Source: an uncultured Oscillospiraceae bacterium (GTDB lineage: Bacteria; Bacillota; Clostridia; Oscillospirales; Acutalibacteraceae). Taken from it: a stretch of DNA of 60,771 bases. The stretch covers positions 1-60,771 of the forward strand of contig UQGM01000010.1 of NCBI GenBank assembly GCA_900540535.1, given 5' to 3'. The notes below the pieces were generated by a model. The model saw nothing but the letters and a program-made list of their open reading frames with translations, did not search any database and was not told the origin of the DNA. The first letter of the stretch is position 1. Every line of letters starts with the position of its first letter. This document shows, one piece after another, positions 42,494 to 51,261 of this stretch. The translations under genes and the position numbers were made by a program.

Positions 42494-43584
42494 ACATCGT
42501 AAAGACAAAAAGCCACGAGCCTCTTATACGAGTGGTCAAAAAACCTGAATTGCCCACTTCTAAAGCGGTTATTCTGAGAATTGCATCCTTTGTACTGGCC
42601 ATTGCCGTCGGCGGACTTTTCATTCTTGCAATCGGCCACAATCCCTTTGAAGTTTATAAAGAAATGGTAATGGGCTGCTTCCGCAGCAAAATCGCTCTCC
42701 AGGGAACAGTTAAAATCATAGTTCCTCTGCTTATCACTTCACTGGGCGTCACTCTCGCTTACAAAATGAAGTTCTGGAACATCGGCGCTGAGGGACAGAT
42801 GCTTATGGGCGGTATTTTCGCCTCCTACTTCGCACTTTTCCAGAGCAACATGCCTCACTGGGCTCTTTTGATTGTGTCCTTCCTTGCCGGATGCATAGGC
42901 GGCGCAATCTGGGGAATTATTCCCGCATTCTTCAAAGTCAAGTTTGGCACAAACGAAACTCTTTTCACTTTGATGCTTAACTATATCGCACTTTATATCA
43001 TCGATTTTCTCCGCCACGAAACATGGCGCGATCCCGGCGCAAGAGGCTTCCCCAAAATCGCCTCCTTTGCTCCCAATGCAAGAATCGGTGCTGTATTTGA
43101 CCTTCAAGGCGGCTGGGTAATTGCCCTCATTATGGTTGTAGCTGTTTTTGTTCTTCTTAAATATACAAAGTTCGGCTATGAAATCAGCGTTGTAGGTGAA
43201 AGCCAGCCCACTGCAAGATATGCAGGCATGAACGTCAAAAAGGTTGTTATACTTACAATGGCTCTCAGCGGCGCAATCTGCGGCAGCGCAGGTATGATAA
43301 AAGCAATGGGCAGTGACTACACCCTTACTCTCGGCCTTGCCGACGGCGTAGGATTTACTGCAATCATCGTCGCATGGCTCGGTCAGCTTAATCCCTTTAT
43401 CATTCTCCTTATCACCCTTTTCTTCAGCATCATTGAAAAGGGCAGCGGCGTTATTCAGTCCACCTTTAACATATCGGTATTTACCTCCGACGTTTTACAG
43501 GGAATCATCCTTTTCTTCATAATCGCAAGTGAATTCTTTACAAGATATTCTTTCGCTTTCAAAAAAGGAGGTAAAAGCAAATGA
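42490..43584 (+). CDS. Nucleoside ABC transporter permease 1
   Basis: 364 residues, about nine to ten helices. Typical of the BPD_transp_2 permeases partnered with BMP proteins: KMKFWNIGAEGQMLMGGIFA, FGTNETLFTLMLNYIALY and GEsQPTARYAGMN in the cytosolic coupling loop. Overlaps ATPase and second permease genes by 4 bases each, so all three are translated in coupled fashion. Confidence 0.93.
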   Translation: MNIVKTKSHEPLIRVVKKPELPTSKAVILRIASFVLAIAVGGLFILAIGHNPFEVYKEMVMGCFRSKIALQGTVKIIVPLLITSLGVTLAYKMKFWNIGAEGQMLMGGIFASYFALFQSNMPHWALLIVSFLAGCIGGAIWGIIPAFFKVKFGTNETLFTLMLNYIALYIIDFLRHETWRDPGARGFPKIASFAPNARIGAVFDLQGGWVIALIMVVAVFVLLKYTKFGYEISVVGESQPTARYAGMNVKKVVILTMALSGAICGSAGMIKAMGSDYTLTLGLADGVGFTAIIVAWLGQLNPFIILLITLFFSIIEKGSGVIQSTFNISVFTSDVLQGIILFFIIASEFFTRYSFAFKKGGKSK

Positions 43585-44537
43585 CAATGTTTATTAACTT
43601 TCTCTATGCTGCAATAACCTCCGGTACTCCCCTTATGTTCGGTACCTTAGGCGAAATCATCACTGAAAAAGCAGGTAACCTGAACCTTGGTGTTGAAGGT
43701 ATGATGGCAATCGGCGCAATTGCCGGTTTCTATGTTGGTTACACTACAAACAGCGTTGTTCTGGCTGTTATCGCATCTTTTGTGGCCGGTATCTTTGCCG
43801 CCCTCATCTATGCGTTCCTTACTGTTACACTTAAAGCAAACCAGAACGTTACCGGTCTTACCCTTACAATTTTCGGCATAGGCCTTTCAAACTTCCTCGG
43901 TGACTATATAAGAACTGCTGCCGGAGAAACAACTCTCCAGCTTTCAACAGAATTTACAGCAAAACTGGCAACCTACAAAATCCCGCTCTTAGGTGATATC
44001 CCCTATATCGGACATCTTTTCTTTGACCATAACCCCTTTGTTTACTTCGGCGTTGTGCTCTGCGTAATAGCTGGTATTTATGTTAAGTACACAAGAGCAG
44101 GTCTTAATATGCGTGCAGTAGGTGAAAATCCGGCGGCAGCAGATGCAGCAGGTATTAACATCAACTTTGTAAAGTATTTCAATATACTTTTAGGCGGCGG
44201 AATCTGCGGTATAGGCGGCGCTTATATCTCACTGGTTCTCTGCGGCGGCGTTTGGACACAGAGCTGCGTTGACGGTCTCGGATGGATCGCAGTTGCTCTC
44301 GTTATCTTCGCAAACTGGAATCCCTTTGCATGTATCCTCGGCTCTTTCGTATTCGGCGCATTCCGTGTACTTAAGTTCTATGTACCCAAAGAGATCATCA
44401 ATATCCCCGACGCAATATTTGATATGCTCCCCTTCCTTATCACAGCGATTGTTCTTGTTATTACCTCAATCCGCAAGAGTAAGGAAAGAAGCCAGCCCGC
44501 AGGCTGCGGAGTAAACTATTTCAGAGAAGAAAGATAA
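43581..44537 (+). CDS. Nucleoside ABC transporter permease 2
   Basis: 318 residues, about eight to ten helices, same superfamily as the preceding permease. Visible: MFGTLGEIITEKAGNLNLGVEGMM at the start and the coupling segment NMRAVGENPAAADAAGI. Forms the membrane channel with permease 1. A strong terminator follows, ending the salvage locus. Confidence 0.93.
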   Translation: MTMFINFLYAAITSGTPLMFGTLGEIITEKAGNLNLGVEGMMAIGAIAGFYVGYTTNSVVLAVIASFVAGIFAALIYAFLTVTLKANQNVTGLTLTIFGIGLSNFLGDYIRTAAGETTLQLSTEFTAKLATYKIPLLGDIPYIGHLFFDHNPFVYFGVVLCVIAGIYVKYTRAGLNMRAVGENPAAADAAGININFVKYFNILLGGGICGIGGAYISLVLCGGVWTQSCVDGLGWIAVALVIFANWNPFACILGSFVFGAFRVLKFYVPKEIINIPDAIFDMLPFLITAIVLVITSIRKSKERSQPAGCGVNYFREER

Positions 44538-44561
44538 ACTGAAATAAAACTCAAGATCACA

Positions 44562-44604
44562 AAAACTCCTTTCGGAACAATAAGTTCTGAAAGGAGTTTT
44601 TTTA
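44562..44604 (+). terminator. Terminator of the nucleoside transporter operon
   Basis: Stem of about 17 bp (44562-44578 with 44584-44600, one G-U), then further T. Very strong. Confidence 0.92.
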
Positions 44605-44718
44605 TACCTAATTTTGAATTTGTATTCGAAATTTGCGAAAAATATAATTTTTTGTCCAAATTTAGTGAAATGAATCGTTATTATTATTGACAGTAATTTT
44701 TTAAGAAAGGTGAGAAGT

Positions 44719-45300
44719 TTGAAAAAATTGAGTAAACCTATGAAAATCATTTTATCATTATTTGCAGTAATTTTTGTTATATTTATTGCAATCCAGTTTA
44801 TCTGGCCTGTAAGGGTTTCTTTTGACAGCGAAAAAACAAAGCAGTATTATGAGGAAGCTGAGAATTTAGAGTACAGCTGCAAAATGTTAAAAGAACATGG
44901 AGACCTATACGAAGAGCTTTTATCAGATTATCCTTTTGAATTCAGCGATGACGAAGAATACAGAACAATTTTTGTGTATTTCAACGTTAAAAATTACTAT
45001 CTTGGATTTATAGAAAACCCTGAAATCAAAGTCAGGAACCTTCCGAGAGATAACAGCGATTTCGTGATGAGGTCAAACAGCGTCGCAGGAGAAACTTTTA
45101 AGCTCGGTGCTGATTTTTACGTACCTCTCAGAATTACAGTAAAAACCGATGGACTTACAAACGAAGAGATTGAGGAAAAAATTAAAAACCTCGATTTGGA
45201 GCTTGAATACAGCAGAAGATACTTAAGTTTACCTCCAAAAACCTTTAAAGTAACTATTCCTGATGATTTTGAATTGCCCTCGGAAATAAGAAAAGAATAA
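44719..45300 (+). CDS. Membrane-anchored protein of unknown function
   Basis: About 193 residues. One N-terminal helix (IILSLFAVIFVIFIAIQFIW) after a basic MKKLSKPMK start, then an extracellular domain of about 160 charged residues with beta-type segments (TIFVYFNVKNYYLG, FYVPLRITVKTDG). No family recognised. The TTG at 44719 is favoured since AAGAAAGG lies 7 bases before it; a GTG at 44710 touches that site. Monocistronic; terminator after it. Confidence 0.72.
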   Translation: MKKLSKPMKIILSLFAVIFVIFIAIQFIWPVRVSFDSEKTKQYYEEAENLEYSCKMLKEHGDLYEELLSDYPFEFSDDEEYRTIFVYFNVKNYYLGFIENPEIKVRNLPRDNSDFVMRSNSVAGETFKLGADFYVPLRITVKTDGLTNEEIEEKIKNLDLELEYSRRYLSLPPKTFKVTIPDDFELPSEIRKE

Positions 45301-45307
45301 AATGCGA

Positions 45308-45350
45308 AATCCCCGTACAGTTTTAGCTGTACGGGGATTCACTGTTTTTA
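45308..45350 (+). terminator. Terminator after the membrane-anchored protein gene
   Basis: Perfect 13-bp stem (45308-45320 with 45327-45339), then CACTGTTTTT. Confidence 0.8.
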
Positions 45351-45423
45351 GCAGATAAAATAGGAATTTATGATATCTTATCAACGCCACTTGGTGTGAG
45401 GCTTGGATGCATACTCAGCCTGC

Positions 45424-46176
45424 TCAGACTTTTTTAAGTTCAACCTTTGTCTGTCCGTTATCCTCAGTAAAAATGAACTGAACAGATATTTTTTTATCGC
45501 TGCCTTTTGGGGTGTAATCTTTCATTATGAATCCGTCATCTGTCATCTCAAGTTCATAGGGCAAATCCTCATAGAATTTCATAAACTCTTCCTTTGAAGC
45601 TATAAGGGTATGTATCTGAGTGCTGCCAATCCAGGGACCGCTCATATGCATGGGAAATGGCACATTATAACCGTTACAGACAGCTTTCATGGGTACAAAA
45701 TAAATTTGCTTATCATAGCTGCCCTCTATTTCCTCTGTTGAAACTCCGTCAGTAAATATGAATAAATGCCCAACCGTAATACCGTTAGCCTCTTCCAGAG
45801 CCTTTTTATTTTCTTCCGGCAAAATGCTGGCAATCCTCATCATTATTGTTTTACCCTCAGAGTCGGTAAAAAGCACCCTGTCTGTACCTGCTGATTCACA
45901 TTTAAGGTCGGGATTTTCCGCCTTTACTTTTTCAACTATCTCTGAAAAAGGCAAGTTGCTGACAAAGGAATTGATATTATCACGATCACCGTATCCCGGC
46001 AAATTAGAAAGATCAAGAGTAATATTTCTCGGAACTTCTACAAATACATAGGTTCCGTCCCAGCTTTCAGCGCCGAATTTTTTGGTTTTGGCATAAATGG
46101 GATTATAACAGGAGCAAAGGAACACAGTTGATAAAATCAAAATCGCCGCCGTAAGAGCCGATAGATATTTTTTCAT
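45424..46176 (-). CDS. Lipoprotein of unknown function, paralog A
   Basis: 250 residues. Signal peptide with lipobox LCSC (Cys near 22). A domain with VEVPRNITLDLSNLPGYGD, a variable middle (residues about 115-150), then a conserved C-terminal part with MHMSGPWIGSTQIHTLIAS. Tandem copy of the gene at 46264-47025, with both ends nearly identical and the centre changed. No known family. The two are separated by 87 bases and probably co-expressed. Confidence 0.78.
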   Translation of the reverse strand: MKKYLSALTAAILILSTVFLCSCYNPIYAKTKKFGAESWDGTYVFVEVPRNITLDLSNLPGYGDRDNINSFVSNLPFSEIVEKVKAENPDLKCESAGTDRVLFTDSEGKTIMMRIASILPEENKKALEEANGITVGHLFIFTDGVSTEEIEGSYDKQIYFVPMKAVCNGYNVPFPMHMSGPWIGSTQIHTLIASKEEFMKFYEDLPYELEMTDDGFIMKDYTPKGSDKKISVQFIFTEDNGQTKVELKKV

Positions 46177-46263
46177 AGTGATACCTCCCTGTATTTTAAT
46201 TTTGATTACAAAATCAATAATCGAATTGTCTTCCTATGAAACTGTGTATTTCAAACAGTCCGT

Positions 46264-47025
46264 TTAAACTTTTTTAAGCTCAACCTTTGTCTGTCCGTTT
46301 TCTTCCGTAAAAATAAACTGAACAGATATTTTTTTATCGCTGCCTTTTGGGGTGTAATCTTTCATTATGAATCCGTCATCTGTCATCTCAAGTTCATAGG
46401 GCAAATCCTCATAGAATTTCATAAACTCTTCCTTTGAAGCTATAAGGGTATGTATCTGGGTGCTGCCAATCCACGGACCGCTCATATGCATTGGGAACGG
46501 TACTTTATAACCATAGCAAATAGCTTTCATGGGTACAAAATTAATCTGTTTTCCGTCCCTGCCTTCTATCCCCTCAGTAGAAATTCCATCGGTAAGGATT
46601 AACGAGTCATCAGCCGCTAAAAAAATTCCTTCTGTATATAGGGGAAGTTTTTCTCCGTCGCTGTCAGGATGAATATACAAAATCCTCATCATTATGGTTT
46701 TACCTTCGGAGTCAGTAAGAAGCACTCTGTCAGTACCTGTCCATTCGCATTTGAGGTCAGGGTTTTCTGCTTTTACCTTTTCAACTATTTCTGAAAAAGG
46801 CAAGTCACTGAGAAAGGATGTAATACCATTCTGGTCACCGTATCCCGGCAAATTAGAAATGTTAAGAGTGATATTTCTGGGGACTTTTACAAGCACAGTT
46901 GTTCCATCCCAGCTGTCAGCAGCAAAAGTTTTTGTTTTGGCATAAATGGGATTATAGCAGGAGCAAAGGAACACAGTTGATAAAATCAAAATCGCCGCCA
47001 TAAGAGCCGATAGATACTTTTTCAT
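46264..47025 (-). CDS. Lipoprotein of unknown function, paralog B
   Basis: 253 residues, same build as paralog A: lipobox LCSC, VKVPRNITLNISNLPGYGD, and the same C-terminus. The bases around 46321-46458 are identical to 45481-45618. The middle differs in length and sequence (DGEKLPLYTEGIFLAADDS against the other copy's EENKKALEEANGITVGH). Start after AGGTGTC. Upstream gene in the pair. Confidence 0.78.
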   Translation of the reverse strand: MKKYLSALMAAILILSTVFLCSCYNPIYAKTKTFAADSWDGTTVLVKVPRNITLNISNLPGYGDQNGITSFLSDLPFSEIVEKVKAENPDLKCEWTGTDRVLLTDSEGKTIMMRILYIHPDSDGEKLPLYTEGIFLAADDSLILTDGISTEGIEGRDGKQINFVPMKAICYGYKVPFPMHMSGPWIGSTQIHTLIASKEEFMKFYEDLPYELEMTDDGFIMKDYTPKGSDKKISVQFIFTEENGQTKVELKKV

Positions 47026-47067
47026 AATGACACCTCCTGACTACAGTGTGGATTTATAAAAGCACAG

Positions 47068-47385
47068 TTACTTTTTGCTTTTCCCTGACGCAAAGCCCAC
47101 AGCGGCAAATAGGGCAGCCACGGCAGATAAAATACCCGTAACGATATCTCCACCTGCTAAGCTGTATATTCCGAAAAACAGGCTGCATAAAAGGACAATT
47201 ACGAAGCTCCAGATTTTCACAAGCTTATCCTCAGATGTGGAAATAACCTGTCCTGATACCGCGCCGAATATTAAAAGCAGAATGATCAGAGCATGGAGTA
47301 AATCTCCCTTTACCAGAAAAATCAGAAAGAGCACTGCTGAAATCGTGCAGGAAACAAGAACGCCTGGTTTTTCACCTTTTCTCAC
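47068..47385 (-). CDS. Small four-helix membrane protein
   Basis: 105 residues with four hydrophobic segments (VSCTISAVLFLIFLV, ALIILLLIFGAVSG, FVIVLLCSLFFGIYSL, AVAALFAAVGFA) and short charged ends. No family recognised. The start is uncertain: a GTG at 47385 directly touches the only GGGG site. It may be co-transcribed with the lipoproteins 42 bases downstream. Confidence 0.6.
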   Translation of the reverse strand: MRKGEKPGVLVSCTISAVLFLIFLVKGDLLHALIILLLIFGAVSGQVISTSEDKLVKIWSFVIVLLCSLFFGIYSLAGGDIVTGILSAVAALFAAVGFASGKSKK

Positions 47386-47547
47386 CCCTATAAATTTAAA
47401 TATATTTTCAGTTTTCGGTTTTATTGGAACAATGAACAGATATAAGTCACCACTGCTCTCCTATATACTATAACGAAATAAAATCAGCATTTGTGACAAT
47501 TATTTAAAAATTTTATATATGTTTTTATTATTTATAGCTATCTATGC

Positions 47548-47586
47548 ATAAAAAACTTCCGACTGCATAATACAATCGGAAGTTTT
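47548..47586 (-). terminator. Terminator of proS
   Basis: 11-bp stem (47552-47562 with 47576-47586), followed on the minus strand by TTTTTTAT; 35 bases past the proS stop. Confidence 0.85.
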
Positions 47587-47620
47587 TCTTTATTCATATT
47601 CTAATTTAAATAAACTTAAA

Positions 47621-49057
47621 TTAATATGCCTTGCCCCAGTAGAGCATCTTATCAGCAGGCTTTCCGCAGCATACGCATACATCGGAGAACTTATCCTGCT
47701 CGAAAGGCATACATCTTGATGTAACACCTGCAACCTCTTTGAGCTTCTCTTCACAGGCAAGATCGCCGCACCACATAGCTCTTATAAAGCCGGGTTTATT
47801 TTCGGCAATATCTTTCATCTCATCAAGATTCTTTGCGGTGTATGTCATCTCCTCACGGCGCTTGAGAGCCTTTTCATAAAGTCCGTCACGGACAGCCTGA
47901 AGAAGCTCGGGAATACGTGTTTCAAGCTCATCAAGGGATACGAAAATCTTTTCTCTGTTATCTCTGCGTACAATTACGCACTGATTCTTTTCGATGTCCT
48001 TGGGACCGATTTCAAGACGGAGCGGAACGCCCTTCATCTCATATTCAGCAAACTTCCAGCCTGCTGAATTGTCGCTTGTATCAGCCTTTACACGGCATAC
48101 CTTTGAAAGTCTCTCTTTGAGCTCCTCGGCCTTTTCAAGAACACCCTCTTTATGCATTGCAATAGGTACAATGATAACCTGAGTGGGAGCTACTGCGGGA
48201 GGAAGAACAAGTCCGTTGTCGTCACCGTGAGTCATGATAATAGCGCCGATTATACGGCTTGACATACCCCATGAGGTCTGATGAGGATACTGAGGCTTAT
48301 TGTCACGGCCTGTAAACTGAATACCGAAAGCCTTTGCGAATCCGTCACCGAAATAGTGGCTTGTACCGCTCTGGAGAGCCTTACCATCATGCATAAGTGC
48401 CTCAATAGTATAAGTAGCCTCTGCACCGGCAAACTTCTCTTTATCGGTCTTTACGCCCTTTATAACGGGTATTGCAAGGCACTTCTCGGCAAAGTCAGCA
48501 TATACGTTCAGCATACGCTCAGTCTCTTCAAGAGCCTCCTGTGCAGTCTCATGCATTGTGTGTCCTTCCTGCCAGAAGAACTCCATTGTACGAAGGAAAG
48601 GTCTTGTGGTCTTTTCCCAGCGGACAACTGAACACCACTGGTTATAGAGCTTGGGAAGATCACGGTATGAGTGAATGACCTGTGCATAGTGGTCGCAGAA
48701 AAGAGTCTCGGAAGTAGGTCTTACGCAAAGACGCTCAGCAAGTTTCTCCTCTCCGCCGTGAGTTACCCATGCAACCTCGGGAGCAAAGCCCTCAACGTGA
48801 TCCTTCTCCTTCTGAAGAAGACTTTCGGGAATAAACATGGGCATCATTACGTTTTCATGTCCTAAACGCTTGAATTCAGCGTCAAGAGTATCTCTTATAT
48901 TCTCCCAGAGAGCAGTTCCGTATGGGCGGATTACCATACATCCCCTTACTCCTGAGTATGAGGCAAGCTCTGCCTTTTTAACAACATCGGTATACCATTT
49001 AGCAAAATCAACATCCATGGATGTAATTTCTTCTACCATTTTTTTCTGGTCTGCCAT
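47621..49057 (-). CDS. proS: Prolyl-tRNA synthetase, archaeal/eukaryotic type
   Basis: About 478 residues. Class II synthetase without the bacterial editing insert. Seen: GCMVIRPYGTALWENI (motif 1), RWEKTTRPFLRTMEFFWQEGHT (motif 2), and QTSWGMSSRIIGAIIMTHGDDNGLVLPP (motif 3). The C-terminal zinc-like domain with CGDLACEEKL and CVCCGKPA and the final Tyr are typical of the ProRS type 3 form seen in archaea and some Clostridia. The ATG at 49057 follows AAAGGCGG. No T-box in the upstream region. Confidence 0.95.
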   Translation of the reverse strand: MADQKKMVEEITSMDVDFAKWYTDVVKKAELASYSGVRGCMVIRPYGTALWENIRDTLDAEFKRLGHENVMMPMFIPESLLQKEKDHVEGFAPEVAWVTHGGEEKLAERLCVRPTSETLFCDHYAQVIHSYRDLPKLYNQWCSVVRWEKTTRPFLRTMEFFWQEGHTMHETAQEALEETERMLNVYADFAEKCLAIPVIKGVKTDKEKFAGAEATYTIEALMHDGKALQSGTSHYFGDGFAKAFGIQFTGRDNKPQYPHQTSWGMSSRIIGAIIMTHGDDNGLVLPPAVAPTQVIIVPIAMHKEGVLEKAEELKERLSKVCRVKADTSDNSAGWKFAEYEMKGVPLRLEIGPKDIEKNQCVIVRRDNREKIFVSLDELETRIPELLQAVRDGLYEKALKRREEMTYTAKNLDEMKDIAENKPGFIRAMWCGDLACEEKLKEVAGVTSRCMPFEQDKFSDVCVCCGKPADKMLYWGKAY

Positions 49058-49162
49058 TTTTTTCCGCCTTTCTTTCTGCAAAAACGCATCAAATCGAATT
49101 ATACCGTTTAATTATATCCTTAATCGCTTTGTTTTTCAAGGAATAATATCAAATTTATCCCC

Positions 49163-49197
49163 GAAAAAAAAACTAAACCGCACCCACAAAGGTGCGG
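49163..49197 (-). terminator. Terminator of acpP
   Basis: 7-bp stem (49178-49184 with 49191-49197), followed on the minus strand by TTTAGTTTTTTTTT. Confidence 0.85.
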
Positions 49198-49227
49198 CAG
49201 GGCATATATATTATGTTACGCCGTTAC

Positions 49228-49455
49228 TCAGATGTTTTCTTCAACAAACTTTACAATATCTCCGACGGTTTTAACGTTCTCAATAACCTCATCGGGAACT
49301 TCAATTTCAAACTCGTCTTCAATTGACATGACAATATCGACAACATCGAGGCTGTCGGCGCCAAGATCTTCCATCACCAAAGATTCCATTGTAACTGTAT
49401 CTGCGTTCTGCTCAAGCTGCTCGCAGAGGATGTCTCTGACTTTCTCAAATACCAT
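49228..49455 (-). CDS. acpP: Acyl carrier protein
   Basis: 75 residues, acidic, with the phosphopantetheine site at Ser35 in LGADSLDVVDIV and the helix-2 acidic face DEFEIEVPDE. Carries acyl chains in fatty-acid synthesis. It stands alone, without fab genes; so it could be a dedicated ACP for another pathway. The ATG at 49455 has AAGGAG 8 bases before it. Confidence 0.94.
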   Translation of the reverse strand: MVFEKVRDILCEQLEQNADTVTMESLVMEDLGADSLDVVDIVMSIEDEFEIEVPDEVIENVKTVGDIVKFVEENI

Positions 49456-49577
49456 ATTTACATCTCCTTCACTCAAAATTTTCGGTTTTTCTGCATTTTA
49501 TAGTTTTATCGCAGTGGACAACCGCCCTTTGCTGTGCTAAACTTTTTTCTGGCAGAAGACCAATCTTTACAATAGAG

Positions 49578-49606
49578 ATAGTAGTAATATTTTTACTCTT
49601 TGTCAA
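49578..49606 (-). promoter_or_regulatory. Promoter of acpP
   Basis: On the minus strand, TTGACA (49601-49606), 17 bases, TACTAT (49578-49583). It overlaps the divergent aroE promoter. Confidence 0.72.
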
Positions 49607-49620
49607 GTATATTTTAGAAT
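49592..49620 (+). promoter_or_regulatory. Possible promoter of aroE-aroK
   Basis: TTTACT (49592-49597), 17 bases, TAGAAT (49615-49620). It leaves only a leader of about 15 bases before aroE and overlaps the acpP promoter on the other strand. Confidence 0.45.
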
Positions 49621-49641
49621 TTTTTCTTTTAAGGTGATATT

Positions 49642-50475
49642 ATGCGTTTTGCGGTTATAGGACATCCCATAGGACACACCATGTCCCCATTCATTCACAA
49701 GCGTCTTTTTGAAATTTCAGGAGTGGAAGCAGAATATTCTGTTATGGATATTGCTCCTGAAAACTTCCCATCAGAGTTTAAAAACATCAAGGATTTAAAG
49801 GGCTGCAATCTTACAATTCCCCATAAATCAGCGGTAATTCCCCTTCTCGACGAGCTTCACCCATGGGCAAAGCTTTTCGGCGCAGTCAATACCGTTAAAT
49901 TCGGTGAAAAGAATATGGGCTACAACACCGACTGCATAGGCTTTACAAAGGCTCTCGAAACGGAAAACATCCCTATTTCAGGAAAAGTACTGCTGTGCGG
50001 CAACGGCGGAGCTGCAAGAATGATGGCTTTTGTTTGCGCAGAAAAGGGATGTAATCTCACATTTTCAGTAAGGGAAAGCGGCACAGAAAAAGCTGAAAAA
50101 ATAAAGGAAGAAATCCGTGCAGCTTTTAAAGAAGCTAAGGTTTCAGTCTCGCTTTCGGAAAATGTAACGGGAGATTTTGATCTGCTTTTAAATGCCACTC
50201 CCTGCGGAATGTTCCCGAAGATTGACGCCATGCCCGTAAGTGAAAAGGTACTGTCAAAATGTCAGAACGTATTCGACTGCATATATAATCCCAACGAAAC
50301 AAAGCTTTTAAAAAAGGCTAAAGCAAACGGCTCTAAAACAGCTCACGGAATGCCAATGCTTCTATGGCAGGCTGCTGCGGCTCAGGAAATCTGGAACGAT
50401 GTTAAATTTTCAGAAGATGACGTAAACTCTCTTACGGAAGAAGCAGTAAGAGAAATGGAAAGGATTTTCAGATGA
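49642..50475 (+). CDS. aroE: Shikimate dehydrogenase
   Basis: 277 residues. Reduces 3-dehydroshikimate to shikimate with NADPH. Seen: VIGHPIGHTMSPFIH (substrate serines), GCNLTIPHKSAVIPLL with the catalytic Lys, GYNTDCIGF (Asp), LLCGNGGAARMMAF as the nucleotide loop and LNATPCGMFP. Start after AAGGTGA. The stop overlaps the aroK start (ATGA). Confidence 0.96.
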   Translation: MRFAVIGHPIGHTMSPFIHKRLFEISGVEAEYSVMDIAPENFPSEFKNIKDLKGCNLTIPHKSAVIPLLDELHPWAKLFGAVNTVKFGEKNMGYNTDCIGFTKALETENIPISGKVLLCGNGGAARMMAFVCAEKGCNLTFSVRESGTEKAEKIKEEIRAAFKEAKVSVSLSENVTGDFDLLLNATPCGMFPKIDAMPVSEKVLSKCQNVFDCIYNPNETKLLKKAKANGSKTAHGMPMLLWQAAAAQEIWNDVKFSEDDVNSLTEEAVREMERIFR

Positions 50476-50978
50476 ACATTTATCTTTGCGGATTTATGGG
50501 GTGCGGAAAAAGCACCGTAGGAAAAATTCTCGCTAAAAAGCTTTCAATGGAATTTATCGATATGGATACTGCCATAGAAGATTTTTACAAAATGACAATT
50601 CCGGAAATATTTTCTTCTTACGGAGAAGAGGGGTTCAGAGAGAGAGAAACGGAAATCTGCCGGATGCTTTCAGAAAAGGATTCCCTTATAGTTGCCTGCG
50701 GCGGCGGAGCTGTGCTCCGAAAGGAAAATGTGGAAATTATCAAAAAGAGCGGTACAATTATCTTTCTGAAAGTACCAGAAGAAAACCTTATTAACCGCCT
50801 AAGGAATGATCCGACTCCGAGACCTGTTATCCAAAACAAATCCGATGAAGATATTCTGGAGATATACACAGGACGGCTTCCCAAATACCTTGAAGCGGCG
50901 GAGAAAATTGTAGATTGCTGCGAAAATCCTGAGGAAAACGCAGAGCGCATTTTGGATGCAGTTAAAGAAAAATTATGA
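50472..50978 (+). CDS. aroK: Shikimate kinase
   Basis: 168 residues. Phosphorylates shikimate with ATP. Seen: GFMGCGKSTVGKIL (Walker A), FIDMDTAIE (Asp pair), GEEGFRERET (Arg), and CGGGAVLRKENVE. Coupled to aroE. It ends 21 bases before the next promoter, so downstream aro genes have separate control. Confidence 0.95.
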   Translation: MNIYLCGFMGCGKSTVGKILAKKLSMEFIDMDTAIEDFYKMTIPEIFSSYGEEGFRERETEICRMLSEKDSLIVACGGGAVLRKENVEIIKKSGTIIFLKVPEENLINRLRNDPTPRPVIQNKSDEDILEIYTGRLPKYLEAAEKIVDCCENPEENAERILDAVKEKL

Positions 50979-50999
50979 TTTTCATATTGCAAAAAACTA

Positions 51000-51028
51000 T
51001 TGACAGGGTGAAAAAAAGGTATTATATT
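51000..51028 (+). promoter_or_regulatory. Promoter of the aroF operon
   Basis: TTGACA (51000-51005), 17 bases, TATATT (51023-51028). Start point near 51035, 28 bases before the leader peptide. Confidence 0.88.
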
Positions 51029-51062
51029 AAACACAATAAAAGTATATTCGGGAGATTTAGCC

Positions 51063-51164
51063 ATGACTGTTTCGTGTGCAAAAAAGAATTATTTCTTTTA
51101 CTTTACACTCAGCTTCTTTTTTAGCTGGGGCTTTTTTGCTGCGAAAAAATATGCTGTGAGTTAA
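51063..51164 (+). CDS. Aromatic-rich leader peptide of the aroF operon
   Basis: A 33-residue ORF with a GGGAG ribosome site. It contains eight Phe, three Tyr and one Trp, clustered as NYFFYF, SFFFSWGFF and KKY. This is the signature of a transcription-attenuation leader peptide that senses charged tRNA-Phe (and perhaps Tyr and Trp). It lies between a consensus promoter and a terminator, ahead of the DAHP synthase gene. Its final codons, including the stop, are part of a predicted antiterminator. The peptide itself is probably without function. Confidence 0.88.
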   Translation: MTVSCAKKNYFFYFTLSFFFSWGFFAAKKYAVS

Positions 51165-51229
51165 ACTTTCGTAATATGCCAAAATAAAAGGACATTTAAC
51201 GAGGCTCATAGCATTGAGCCTCGTTTTTT
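51153..51229 (+). promoter_or_regulatory. Attenuator: antiterminator and terminator before aroF
   Basis: Terminator: CGAGGCTCA (51200-51208) with TGAGCCTCG (51215-51223), loop of 6, then TTTTTT. Antiterminator: GCTGTGAGTT (51153-51162), at the leader-peptide end, can pair with GGCTCATAGC (51203-51212) over 10 positions including three G-U pairs. The two structures share the left arm, so only one can form. A ribosome stalled at the Phe/Tyr codons leaves the antiterminator free; one that reaches the stop covers it and termination follows. Confidence 0.82.
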
Positions 51230-51261
51230 GTTTGACCTTTAACTTTAAGGAGGAATAAAAA

